Of a stretch of DNA of 8,700 nucleotides, positions 1-6,444 are shown piece by piece; the first letter of the stretch is position 1; each line of letters begins with the position of its first letter. A model generated the notes under the pieces. The model did not search any database. It had not been told where the DNA came from and worked only from the letters and a program-made list of their open reading frames with translations. Location: the NCBI GenBank assembly GCA_025936205.1, contig JAICTU010000395.1:1-8700 (forward strand), written 5' to 3'. Source of the DNA: Polyangiaceae bacterium (lineage in GTDB: Bacteria > Myxococcota > Polyangia > Polyangiales > Polyangiaceae). Made by a program: the position numbers and the translations under genes.

Positions 1-264
1 GGGATCGGTGGTGGCGGCGCCGCGCTTGCTCAGCGCGTTCAGCCGCTCGGCGAGCGGGCGCTGCAAGCGGATCACGCCGTAGCTGAGCTCGGTGGCGAGC
101 GCCCGGTCGCGCTCGGCGAGGTCGCTGCGCCCGAGCTCGCGATCCAGCGTCTCGCTCACGAACGCTTGCTGCGTGAGCACTCGGTACACCACGCGCGCCG
201 CCAGAACGCGCGCGCTGGTCGCGGGCGGCTCGCGCTCCGCCGACTCCTTCTCCGCCGGTCCCAT
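1..264 (-). CDS. rsmB: RsmB N-terminus (16S rRNA m5C967 methyltransferase), partial
   Basis: Only the first 88 codons are in the window; the gene runs off the left edge in frame. RsmB methylates C5 of cytosine 967 in 16S rRNA in the cytoplasm, using S-adenosylmethionine. What is visible matches the NusB-like RNA-binding domain that precedes its catalytic domain: an ARVLAARVVYRVL helix at residues 18-30, then AFVSETLDRELGRSDL and the family-typical ERDRALATELSYGVIRLQ around residues 51-68. NusB itself is less likely, because the ALATELSYGVIR block is characteristic of RsmB. The ATG lies 20 bp after the rseP stop on the same strand, so the two are probably co-transcribed. No strong Shine-Dalgarno is seen; a GGGG sits about 2 nt before the ATG. 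The methyltransferase domain, with its SAM motif and catalytic cysteines, is outside the window, so activity cannot be judged. Confidence 0.87.
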   Translation of the reverse strand, partial: MGPAEKESAEREPPATSARVLAARVVYRVLTQQAFVSETLDRELGRSDLAERDRALATELSYGVIRLQRPLAERLNALSKRGAATTDP

Positions 265-284
265 TGGCCCCGAATCCAGCTCGC

Positions 285-1997
285 TCAACCCGAGATCTCG
301 CGCACCTGGCCGAGCAGCACGTCCCAGCGCTTCTCCAGGTCATTCTTGAATGCTACGGCCATCAAACTGATCACGATCGTCATGCCCACGATATGCGCCA
401 CTTCGCGCACACGCAATGGCAAGGGGCGGCGCAGCACGGCTTCTGCCGCGAGAAACAGCAGGTGGCCGCCGTCGAGCGCAGGAATGGGCAGCAGATTGAA
501 CAGCCCCAGATTGATACTGATCAGCGCCATCACCCAGATGAAGTAGTCGGTGCCCTTGCGCCCCTCCTCGCCGGCCACCTCGTAGATGGTGATCGGGCCC
601 GAGAGCGTGTCCAGGCTCAGCCGCCCCTGCACCAGGCGCCGCATCCCGACCAGGATGTAGTGCGTGACGTCGATCGTCTCTTCGACCGCCTTGCTCAGCG
701 CGTAGCGAACCGGATACGGGTGCTCGACCCAGCCGGCCGCCGCGAGCGGGACCCAGTGCCGTACGCCGAACACGTAGCGCGCAAAGGTCTGCCCGTGCTC
801 GTCGCTGAAGTCCTCGCGCCGCATCTGGAAGGTGCCGGAGCGCAGACGCCCGTCGCGCTCGGACAGGAACTCGATGCGGTGAGCTTCGTCGCGCGAAGCC
901 CAGACGCGCTCCAGAAACACCGACCAGGCGGGAGCGGGTTGATCGTCGAGGCGGGTGATCTTGTCGCCGGGGCGCAGCCCCATGCGATAGAGATACGAAT
1001 CTTGCGGCACCTGGGAGACGTACATGTCCCCGAGCTCGATGCCCGTGCGGTCCAGCACGCTCTGGCCCTGGCCCTGCCCCGTCGGCAGCGGCGTCAACGC
1101 CACCACGCCCGGCTCGAACACCGCCATCTCCGCCAGGCCCCCCAGCGCGTCCGGCACCTCGTTCGGGCGCAGATAGGCGACGGGCACGGTCTCGCCGTGG
1201 TTGTGCGCGAGCTCCGCCTCCAGATCGATGTAGCGCTCCACCCGCTTGCCGGCGACGTGCGTGATCACGTCGAAGGTGCGCAAGCCGGCACGGTACGCGG
1301 GCGAATCCGCCAGCACGCCGATCACGGCCGCGGGCGCGCTGGGCTGGATGCCGACGGTGCCGATGCGCTCGTCGGGATTGTCGAGCGGGCTTTGCTCGGT
1401 CTCGCTGAGGAACGCGGTGGCCAGCGTCTCCGAGGCGACGATCTCCACGTCGACGTGGCGGAAGTCGCGAAACACCTTGAACGTGATTGGCTTGCCCGGA
1501 CTCTTGGCGACGATGCGCTTGAGCTCGTCGAACGTGCCGATCTCTTCCCCGTTCACGGCCATGATGCGGTCGCCGGGGAAGAGCTTGCCTTCCGCGGGAT
1601 GGCCGGGCAGGACCACGCCCACCGTCGGCGGCAGAAACGGCCCGTCTCCCGCGAACACGGAGAAGTAGAGCAGCACCGGGAACAGCATGTTCATCAGCGG
1701 GCCGCCCAGCACGATCAGCACGCGCTTGTACGCAGGCAGGCACTCGAAGGTGCGGTGCCGATCTTCCGGCAGCACCGCGTCGCTCTTGTTGGCCTCCAGC
1801 ATCTTCACGTAGCCGCCGAGCGGCAACACGCCGACGCAGTACTCCGTCTCGCGGCCGCGCAGGCGCAGCACCTTGGGCCCGAACCCCAGGCTGAAGGTCA
1901 ACACCTTGACGCCGAACGCCTTGGCGAGCAGGAAGTGGCCCAGCTCGTGAACGAAGATCAGCGAGCTGACCAGAATGACGAAGTAGAAGAGATCCAT
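285..1997 (-). CDS. rseP: RseP-type site-2 intramembrane metalloprotease with three PDZ domains
   Basis: This is a 570-aa inner-membrane zinc protease of the M50/site-2 family. Family members cut transmembrane segments, classically anti-sigma factors, and remnant signal peptides. The zinc motif HELGH is at residues 17-21 inside the first membrane helix. GGPLMN is at 98-103 at the start of the second helix. SGPITIYEVAGE is at 466-477, and the third zinc ligand lies in LPIPALDGG at 503-511 (Asp509). A final hydrophobic helix is near 535-550. Between helices 2 and 3 I count three PDZ-like units: about 125-190 (LFPGDRIMAVNG), 213-277 (AYRAGLRTFDVITHVAGKRV) and 320-395 (MGLRPGDKITRLDDQPA). E. coli RseP is about 450 aa with two, so the extra 110-120 residues fit one added PDZ. 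The ATG is the first usable start: an in-frame TAG lies three codons upstream and HELGH already sits at the usual distance. A GAGG is only 1 nt from the ATG, so ribosome binding looks weak. rsmB follows 20 bp downstream. The usual neighbours dxr, cdsA and uppS are not upstream; a divergent methyltransferase gene is. Confidence 0.95.
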   Translation of the reverse strand: MDLFYFVILVSSLIFVHELGHFLLAKAFGVKVLTFSLGFGPKVLRLRGRETEYCVGVLPLGGYVKMLEANKSDAVLPEDRHRTFECLPAYKRVLIVLGGPLMNMLFPVLLYFSVFAGDGPFLPPTVGVVLPGHPAEGKLFPGDRIMAVNGEEIGTFDELKRIVAKSPGKPITFKVFRDFRHVDVEIVASETLATAFLSETEQSPLDNPDERIGTVGIQPSAPAAVIGVLADSPAYRAGLRTFDVITHVAGKRVERYIDLEAELAHNHGETVPVAYLRPNEVPDALGGLAEMAVFEPGVVALTPLPTGQGQGQSVLDRTGIELGDMYVSQVPQDSYLYRMGLRPGDKITRLDDQPAPAWSVFLERVWASRDEAHRIEFLSERDGRLRSGTFQMRREDFSDEHGQTFARYVFGVRHWVPLAAAGWVEHPYPVRYALSKAVEETIDVTHYILVGMRRLVQGRLSLDTLSGPITIYEVAGEEGRKGTDYFIWVMALISINLGLFNLLPIPALDGGHLLFLAAEAVLRRPLPLRVREVAHIVGMTIVISLMAVAFKNDLEKRWDVLLGQVREISG

Positions 1998-2096
1998 GCC
2001 TCGCTACAGCTGCACTCTGCGCGCTGAACCCGCCCCGGGCAAGCCAACGCGGTCAAATTCGCTGGCCATTCGCGCGCGCTGCGCCGCGCTTTTGGC
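1998..2096. promoter_or_regulatory. Divergent intergenic region between rseP and the rlmL-like gene
   Basis: About 100 bp separate two divergent genes, so promoters for both should lie here or overlap the coding starts. On the minus strand TTGACC at 2051-2056 matches five of six bases of a sigma-70 -35 box. No convincing -10 box is found 16-18 bp downstream, so the rseP promoter is only suggested. No clear promoter is visible for the plus-strand gene. No RNA gene or small ORF is seen. Confidence 0.35.
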
Positions 2097-3332
2097 GTGT
2101 TTTTCGGGGTTGCCGTGACGCGCAAGCGGCTCGGGTCTCGCAGGCGCCGCAGCAGCCCGGCCTCCGGGTCTGAAAAAGCACGTTTCTTTGCCACCGCCGC
2201 TAAAGGAACGGAGCGGCTGCTCGCGGAGGAGCTGGTCGAGCTCGGCTTGCCGGGGGTAGCCGTTGACCCGGGGGGCGTCTACTTCGGCGCCGCGGTGGAA
2301 GACGCGTACCGCGCCTGCTTGTGGTCGCGCATCGCGCTGCGCGTGGTGGAACCGCTGTCGAGCTTCCCCTGCGAGAGCGGCGACGAGCTGTACGAGGGCG
2401 TGCGCAGCGTGGACTGGTCGCCGTTCTTCGGCGGCACGCGCACGCTGGCCGTGCGCGCCGCCGGGCAAGCCGCACCGCTGACGCACACCCAAAACATCCC
2501 GGTGCGCACCAAGGACGCGATCGTCGATCAGCTGCTCGAAGACCACGGCAAGCGACCCAGCGTCGATCGCGAGGACCCGGACGTGCTCGTGTTCGTGCAT
2601 CTGGCGCGCGGCCGCGCCACCGTGCACCTCGACTACTCGGGCGCCTCGCTGCATGCGCGCGGCCTGCGCGAAGCGGGCGGCGCCGCGCCCATCCGGGAGA
2701 CGCTGGCGGCGGCGCTGGTGCGCTTCTCGGGCTGGAGCGGTGAGGTTCCGCTCGTGGATCCGATGTGCGGCTCCGGAACACTGTTGATCGAAGCCGCGGG
2801 CTGGGCGGGCCGGCGAGCGCCGGGGCTCGAGCGCGAGCGCTTCGGCTTCGAGCGCTGGGCCTCGTTCGACAGCGCCGCGGCAGAGCGCTTTCGCGGCCTG
2901 AAGGAAGAGGCGCGGGCTGCCGCGCGCCCCGTGCCCGAGCTGTTCGCCTCCGATCGCGATCCCCGCGCTCTGGAGCAGGCGCGGGCCCACGCCGCGCGCG
3001 CGGGCTTCGAGTTGCACGCGCGCTGCGTACCATTGCGCCAGGTCGAGCCGCGCGCCGCGCCCGGAGCGATGATCACCAATCCTCCGTATGGCCAACGGCT
3101 GGAGCGCACGCCCGAGCTGGAGCAGGACCTCGCACGGCTGCTCGAGCGCTTCCGAGAGCACCTGCGCGCGCTGATCGTGCCGCTGGACTTCCCGCAATGG
3201 CGCGGAGCCTCCTCCGCGAAGGCTGGGCGGCGCTGGCTGCAGGTCTTCAATGGAGCGCTGGAGTGCGAGTTCCGGCGCTACGACGCCGAGACCCCTGCCC
3301 GCGCCGAAACGGAGCCGCCGGTCGCGTCCTGA
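2097..3332 (+). CDS. RlmL-like THUMP-domain class I rRNA methyltransferase
   Basis: This 411-aa protein belongs to the COG0116 group, whose best-known member is the N-terminal half of E. coli RlmL (23S rRNA m2G2445 methyltransferase). It begins with ARFFATAAKGTERLLAEEL at residues 32-50, the usual opening of the family. A THUMP RNA-binding domain follows at about 70-180. A Rossmann SAM-binding domain has LVDPMCGSGTLLIEAA from residue 219 (motif I) and TNPPYGQRL around 327-335, where NPPY is the target-base motif of N-methyltransferases. The C-terminal ECEFRRYD also fits. There is no RlmK-like second half, so it is the monofunctional form common outside gammaproteobacteria. The 5' end is uncertain. 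GTG at 2097 gives the longest frame. GTG at 2115 has GGGG five bases upstream and may be the true start, making 405 aa. The extra N-terminus is arginine-rich (RKRLGSRRRR), which could aid RNA contact. The gene is divergent from rseP. The exact target nucleotide is inferred from the family, so no symbol is given. Confidence 0.88.
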   Translation: MFFGVAVTRKRLGSRRRRSSPASGSEKARFFATAAKGTERLLAEELVELGLPGVAVDPGGVYFGAAVEDAYRACLWSRIALRVVEPLSSFPCESGDELYEGVRSVDWSPFFGGTRTLAVRAAGQAAPLTHTQNIPVRTKDAIVDQLLEDHGKRPSVDREDPDVLVFVHLARGRATVHLDYSGASLHARGLREAGGAAPIRETLAAALVRFSGWSGEVPLVDPMCGSGTLLIEAAGWAGRRAPGLERERFGFERWASFDSAAAERFRGLKEEARAAARPVPELFASDRDPRALEQARAHAARAGFELHARCVPLRQVEPRAAPGAMITNPPYGQRLERTPELEQDLARLLERFREHLRALIVPLDFPQWRGASSAKAGRRWLQVFNGALECEFRRYDAETPARAETEPPVAS

Positions 3333-3366
3333 TCGGTGCGATCGGCCCGGGTCGGAGCAACGCGGG

Positions 3367-3427
3367 ACAATTCCCCCGGATCTTCACCGGACACACATCG
3401 TAACAATCGCGCCGGATCTGCACCGAA
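3367..3427. repeat. Imperfect 25-bp direct repeat, 36-bp period
   Basis: Copy 1 is 3367-3391 and copy 2 is 3403-3427. They agree at 20 of 25 positions and share ACAAT, then after four or five variable bases CCGGATCT, then CACCG. The 36-bp spacing is about three and a half helical turns, so two bound proteins would lie on roughly opposite faces of the DNA. Position upstream of a gene start suggests a regulator-binding site, but a remnant of a dispersed repeat is also possible. Confidence 0.5.
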
Positions 3428-3487
3428 GCTGGCTCTGCGCGGGCTCGCCTGGCGCAGCAGCGGGGGCTATGCTCGCTTCGCGGGCGC

Positions 3488-3505
3488 GGTCGGCGGCCGT
3501 CGACC
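3488..3505 (+). promoter_or_regulatory. Hairpin 1 of the tandem leader hairpins (fusion gene)
   Basis: GGTCG at 3488-3492 pairs with CGACC at 3501-3505 around an 8-nt loop, and one or two further inner pairs are possible. It ends 5 nt (CTTTC) before hairpin 2 at 3511. There is no T tract after it, so it does not look like a terminator. It would lie in the 5' untranslated region if transcription starts near the TATGCT at 3468. Confidence 0.35.
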
Positions 3506-3510
3506 CTTTC

Positions 3511-3532
3511 TGCGGGAACACCCCGCACCCCG
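3511..3532 (+). repeat. Leader element copy A (GC-rich inverted repeat plus CCCCG tail)
   Basis: The inverted repeat is TGCGGG (3511-3516), a 5-nt AACAC centre and CCCGCA (3522-3527), followed by CCCCG up to 3532. The whole 22-bp block matches 8649-8628 on the minus strand at 21 of 22 positions; the only difference is A versus G at 3517. Exactly 15 nt separate its end from the GTG start at 3548, the same distance as in the other copy. It could form an RNA hairpin just before the ribosome-binding site or act as a palindromic protein-binding site in DNA. Confidence 0.6.
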
Positions 3533-3535
3533 AGC

Positions 3536-3540
3536 AGGAG
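3536..3540 (+). promoter_or_regulatory. Shine-Dalgarno site of the fusion gene
   Basis: AGGAG at 3536-3540 stands 7 nt before the GTG at 3548. It is the best ribosome-binding site in the window and fixes the start of the fusion protein. It lies immediately after the 22-bp leader element, so any structure or bound protein there could affect translation initiation. Confidence 0.75.
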
Positions 3541-3547
3541 CCCGAGA

Positions 3548-5176
3548 GTGAGCCAGATCGGTCCAGCGAAGAAATCGAGCGGAACCATCCCGCCCGGCCC
3601 GGGCAGCCTGCACCCGGAGTCGCACGCGGGCAAGCTGCGCAACGTCTACGCCTGCCTGGTGTACGAGTCCCAGGAATGCGTGGTGGACCTGGTGCGTAAC
3701 CTGCGTTGCCTGGACCCTGACTCCACCATCCTGCTCTATAACGGCGGCGCCGACGGCAGCCTGCTGCAGCCGCGCTCCTGCTTCGACAAGCTGGGCGCGC
3801 GCATCCACCCGAACCCGCGCCCGATCGAGGCCAGCAAGGTGTACCAGTTCGCGCTCGACTGCATGCAGTTTGCGCTCGACGAGCTGGGCTTCGACACGCT
3901 CACGATCGTGGATTCGGATCAGCTGTGCCTGCAGAGCGGCTGGAGCGAGGCGGTCGCGCAGCAGCTTGCATGCTCCACTCGGGGTAGCGCTGCGGAGTAC
4001 GGCGGCGTGGGGCTGCTCGGGCAAGGCATCGGCGGCCGGGCTCCGGAGCGCTTGCCGCCACAAACGCGCGTCACCCCCGCGATCGGCGCCTGGCAGGAGC
4101 TCGCCTTGTGGCGGCCGCTGCTGCGCCGCTTCTCCGATGGAGAGAGCCAGTTTCCGCGCTGGATGCCCTGGCCCGGGGCCGTGTTCACCGCCCCGGCGGC
4201 GCGCGAGCTGTGCGCCTGGTTCGCCCGCGACGAGGAGCTGCGCAAGATCGTCGAGCAATCGCGCGTCTGGGCCAAGGAGCAGGTGGTGTTTCCGACGCTC
4301 ACCGCCCTGCTCGGCTTCAAGGTGGTGCCGTGCCCGGGCAGCGCCGATTTCGTCAAATATCAGGTCAAATACGACCAGGAGCAGACCAGCGCGGCGCTGG
4401 AGAACGAGCAGGTGTTCTGGATGCACCCCGTCCCGCGCCGCTATGACGATGTCACGCGCAAGTCCGTGCGCGCGCACTTCGATCAATACCGGCGCGCAGT
4501 CTCGCTGCCCTCGCGGCCCGCGGCGCGCGCCAGCATCTCACCGGTGAATGACCAGATCCGCAGGCCTATCCTGGAGCAGATGCGCAACATCGAGGGCTGG
4601 CTGACCGCCGCCGAAGCGGATCTGCTGATCTCGCTCGCGCAGCAGGCCTTGACCGATTGCCCGCACGTGAGCGCGGTGGTCGAGGTCGGCAGCTACTGCG
4701 GCAAGGCCACCACCGTGCTCGGCGGCGTCGTGCGCGCGGTGCGCGCCACTGCGCGGGTCTGGGCGATCGATCCTCACGATGGCTTCGTGGGCGCGCACGA
4801 CCACGGCCTGGAGCGCGTGGCGAAGCCCACGCTCGACCTGCTGCAGCAGAACATCGAGCGAGCTCAGCTCTCGCCCTTCGTCGAGATCGTGCAGGGGCGC
4901 GCGCAGGATGTGCCCTGGTCGGAGCCGGTGTGCCTGCTCTTGATCGACGGCCTGCACGACTATCCGAGCGTGCTGCGCGACTTCACGCATTTCGAGAGCT
5001 TCCTGGTCGACGGCGGGCTGGTGGCGTTCCACGACTACGACGACTACTTCCCGGGGGTGCCCGCCTTCGTCGACGAGCTGTCCGCGTCGGGCCGCTATCA
5101 GACCGTCGCGCGCGCCCGCAGTCTGATAGCCTTGCGCAAGCTGCCCTCCCGCTCGCCCGATGTCCGCCTGCACTGA
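3548..5176 (+). CDS. Putative GT-A-like glycosyltransferase fused to a class I SAM methyltransferase
   Basis: This 542-aa protein appears to be two enzymes in one chain. After a disordered 30-residue N-terminus, residues 31-315 resemble a GT-A-type sugar transferase. NVYACLVYESQECVVDLVRNL starts a first beta-alpha unit, ILLYNGG follows at 61-67, and TIVDSDQLCL at 119-128 carries a DSD (122-124) in the place of the metal-binding DXD. I cannot assign a glycosyltransferase family. Residues about 345-530 are a Methyltransf_24/TylF-like SAM enzyme: VVEVGSYCGKAT at 377-388 (motif I), VWAIDPHDGF at 404-413, LLLIDGLHDYPSVLRDF at 463-479 and VDGGLVAFHDYDDYFPGV at 487-504. The histidine and acidic residues there fit metal-assisted O-methylation. 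Met345 begins MRNIEGWLTAAEADLL, which looks like the start of a stand-alone methyltransferase, so the join is near 315-345. No signal peptide or membrane helix is seen, so it is probably cytoplasmic. A role in decorating a glycan or glycosylated metabolite is inference. The GTG start has a good AGGAG. The last 17 bases overlap the next gene, which implies translational coupling. Confidence 0.75.
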   Translation: MSQIGPAKKSSGTIPPGPGSLHPESHAGKLRNVYACLVYESQECVVDLVRNLRCLDPDSTILLYNGGADGSLLQPRSCFDKLGARIHPNPRPIEASKVYQFALDCMQFALDELGFDTLTIVDSDQLCLQSGWSEAVAQQLACSTRGSAAEYGGVGLLGQGIGGRAPERLPPQTRVTPAIGAWQELALWRPLLRRFSDGESQFPRWMPWPGAVFTAPAARELCAWFARDEELRKIVEQSRVWAKEQVVFPTLTALLGFKVVPCPGSADFVKYQVKYDQEQTSAALENEQVFWMHPVPRRYDDVTRKSVRAHFDQYRRAVSLPSRPAARASISPVNDQIRRPILEQMRNIEGWLTAAEADLLISLAQQALTDCPHVSAVVEVGSYCGKATTVLGGVVRAVRATARVWAIDPHDGFVGAHDHGLERVAKPTLDLLQQNIERAQLSPFVEIVQGRAQDVPWSEPVCLLLIDGLHDYPSVLRDFTHFESFLVDGGLVAFHDYDDYFPGVPAFVDELSASGRYQTVARARSLIALRKLPSRSPDVRLH

Positions 5177-6419
5177 CCTTCGCTCGCTGGTTTCCGCCAC
5201 CCTCGCCTGCGGCGCGCTCGCGGCCTGCGCAGAGGTGCCGATCGTGCCCGACGTGCCGCTGGTGCCGCTCACGATCGCCTCCTGTACGCCCGTCGTCGAA
5301 CGGCTGCAGCACCTGGATCAGCCGAGCGCGCTCGGCTTCTCCGCCGTTGAATTGCTGGCCCGGGTCGCAGGCGAGAGCAGCTCACCGCTCTCGTGGCTGC
5401 CGCCGGAGTCGAGCTCCGACTACACGCTGGCGTACGGCCCCGAGAACGGCCGCTCCAGCTTGCGCCTGCAAGTCCTGCCGGCCGAGGGTGAGGTGCTGTA
5501 CCGGCACGAGCTCCGCGCCGCTGACGCGCCCGACGACGTGGAGTGTGCCGAGGACGTGCTGGAGGTGCCGGTCACGGTCTCCTTGCAGAGCAGCGCCGGC
5601 GCGCTGGACGAGACGTTCCCGGCGCAGCTGCAAGCGAGCGCCGCGTACCGCGCGCAGCTCACGCATCAGTTCACGCGCAGCTCCGGTGCCTTCAGCGCCG
5701 ACCTGCGCTCGCTCGCGCCCGAGCGCGCCTTCTCCGCCGGCCCGTTGCTGCTGCAGGCCACGCTCTGGGAAGGCGGGAGCCAGGGCTCGCTGAGCACGGA
5801 GATCCTGAGCAGCTACACCGAGCAAGCGAGCCCCGCGACGCGCGCGGCCTTCCCCGCGCCCGTGCCCGCGGGCGAGCCCACCGTTCTCGCGCAGTGGCCG
5901 AGCGCCGAGCCCTGCGGCGCGGCCAGCATGAGCCGGCTGCCGAGCGACGCCAAGGTGCTCGGCTTCAGCGTCAGCGACGTGCTCTCGGCGCTCGGCGCCA
6001 GCGGCTCGCGCGAGCTGCTCTGGTCCACCGGCGATGTGACCAGGCTGGAGCTCGACTTCGTGCCGCCGGCGAGCGAGCTGTGCCAGTCGGTGGACGGCGC
6101 GCTGAGCTTCGCCACCAACGTGCGCGTGCGCACCGCCGACGGCAAGCTCGGGACCGAGGTGGCCGTGCAGATCAGCGCCGCGGGCGAGGACGGAGCGCTC
6201 GGCGAAATCAGCGTGCAGACGCCCGAGCTGGAGACGAACGTGGCCGGCGCCGATGACACGACGCGCGTCGAGCTCGACGCCAGCTTCCGCAGCGGGCTGA
6301 GCACCGGCACGCTGACGCTCTCCGGCGTGCCCGCCGGCGTGGACGCCAAGCACGCGGCGCTCTCCCTCAGCGACCCTCACGGCATGCGCGAGCTCGCCAG
6401 CGGGCGCTGGACGCGCTGA
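5160..6419 (+). CDS. Two-module lipoprotein of unknown function
   Basis: This 419-aa protein matches no family I recognise. It starts with a short signal peptide ending in a lipobox, LAAC at residues 20-23, so Cys23 should be lipidated and the protein anchored in the envelope. The rest is made of two diverged copies of one module, about 42-215 and 252-390. Each begins with a cysteine (C42, C252), then LGFS (58-61, 267-270), then a short helix and a tryptophan (SWLP at 78-81; LWST at 287-290). A second cysteine follows (C129, C308). Next come paired beta-rich stretches: LEVPVTVSLQSSAGALDETF against LSFATNVRVRTADGKLGTEV, and LLLQATLWEGGSQGSLSTEI against VELDASFRSGLSTGTLTLSG. The cysteine pairs may form one disulphide per module. 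The content is soluble, beta-strand-like and rich in Ala, Ser and Glu. The ATG overlaps the end of the fusion gene by 17 nt and has no Shine-Dalgarno, so translation is probably coupled. Co-expression suggests a link to the upstream enzyme, but nothing shows which. Confidence 0.8.
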   Translation: MSACTDLRSLVSATLACGALAACAEVPIVPDVPLVPLTIASCTPVVERLQHLDQPSALGFSAVELLARVAGESSSPLSWLPPESSSDYTLAYGPENGRSSLRLQVLPAEGEVLYRHELRAADAPDDVECAEDVLEVPVTVSLQSSAGALDETFPAQLQASAAYRAQLTHQFTRSSGAFSADLRSLAPERAFSAGPLLLQATLWEGGSQGSLSTEILSSYTEQASPATRAAFPAPVPAGEPTVLAQWPSAEPCGAASMSRLPSDAKVLGFSVSDVLSALGASGSRELLWSTGDVTRLELDFVPPASELCQSVDGALSFATNVRVRTADGKLGTEVAVQISAAGEDGALGEISVQTPELETNVAGADDTTRVELDASFRSGLSTGTLTLSGVPAGVDAKHAALSLSDPHGMRELASGRWTR

Positions 6420-6436
6420 CCGCCTCCGGGCGGAGG
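6420..6436. terminator. Hairpin between convergent genes, possible bidirectional terminator
   Basis: Only 25 bp lie between the two convergent stop codons. They contain CCTCC (6423-6427), a GGGC loop and GGAGG (6432-6436). An alternative pairing is CCGCC (6420-6424) with GGCGG (6429-6433). No T tract is present on either strand. Its position is right for ending transcription from both sides, but the structure is short and could act only weakly. Confidence 0.4.
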
Positions 6437-6444
6437 ACAGAGGC

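Larger units (their letters stand above)
3333..3547 (+). promoter_or_regulatory. Non-coding leader region upstream of the GT-methyltransferase gene
   Basis: These 215 bp hold no convincing gene. In order they contain an imperfect direct repeat with a 36-bp period (3367-3427), a possible sigma-70 -10 box TATGCT (3468-3473) without a recognisable -35 partner, two tandem hairpins (3488-3505 and 3511-3527) and a Shine-Dalgarno site (3536-3540). The first part is less GC-rich than its surroundings. The arrangement is what one would expect of a promoter plus a structured 5' untranslated region for the downstream gene. No intrinsic terminator with a T tract follows the upstream rlmL-like gene, so some read-through from it is possible. 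Confidence 0.5.

Noticed and set aside
264..2027. A 587-aa open frame on the plus strand opposite rseP
   Set aside because: It is rich in His, Arg, Gln and Ala with no domain signal, typical of antisense frames in high-GC DNA, and the minus-strand frame is an unmistakable RseP.
2004..3197. A 397-aa minus-strand frame opposite the rlmL-like gene
   Set aside because: The plus strand encodes clear THUMP and NPPY motifs; the antisense frame has no recognisable features and biased composition.
3331..3343. GATCG/CGATC hairpin just after the rlmL-like stop, as a terminator
   Set aside because: The stem is only five pairs with a 3-nt loop and no T tract follows.
3367..3427. Start of a CRISPR array
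   Set aside because: There are only two imperfect copies, the intervening sequence is about 11 bp, and no cas gene is present.
3468..3473. TATGCT as a firm sigma-70 promoter
   Set aside because: No acceptable -35 hexamer is found 16-18 bp upstream, so it is mentioned only as a possibility.
4425..4432. Third copy of the leader element, sharing GCACCCCG
   Set aside because: Only eight bases match, there is no inverted repeat, and it lies inside the fusion gene coding sequence.
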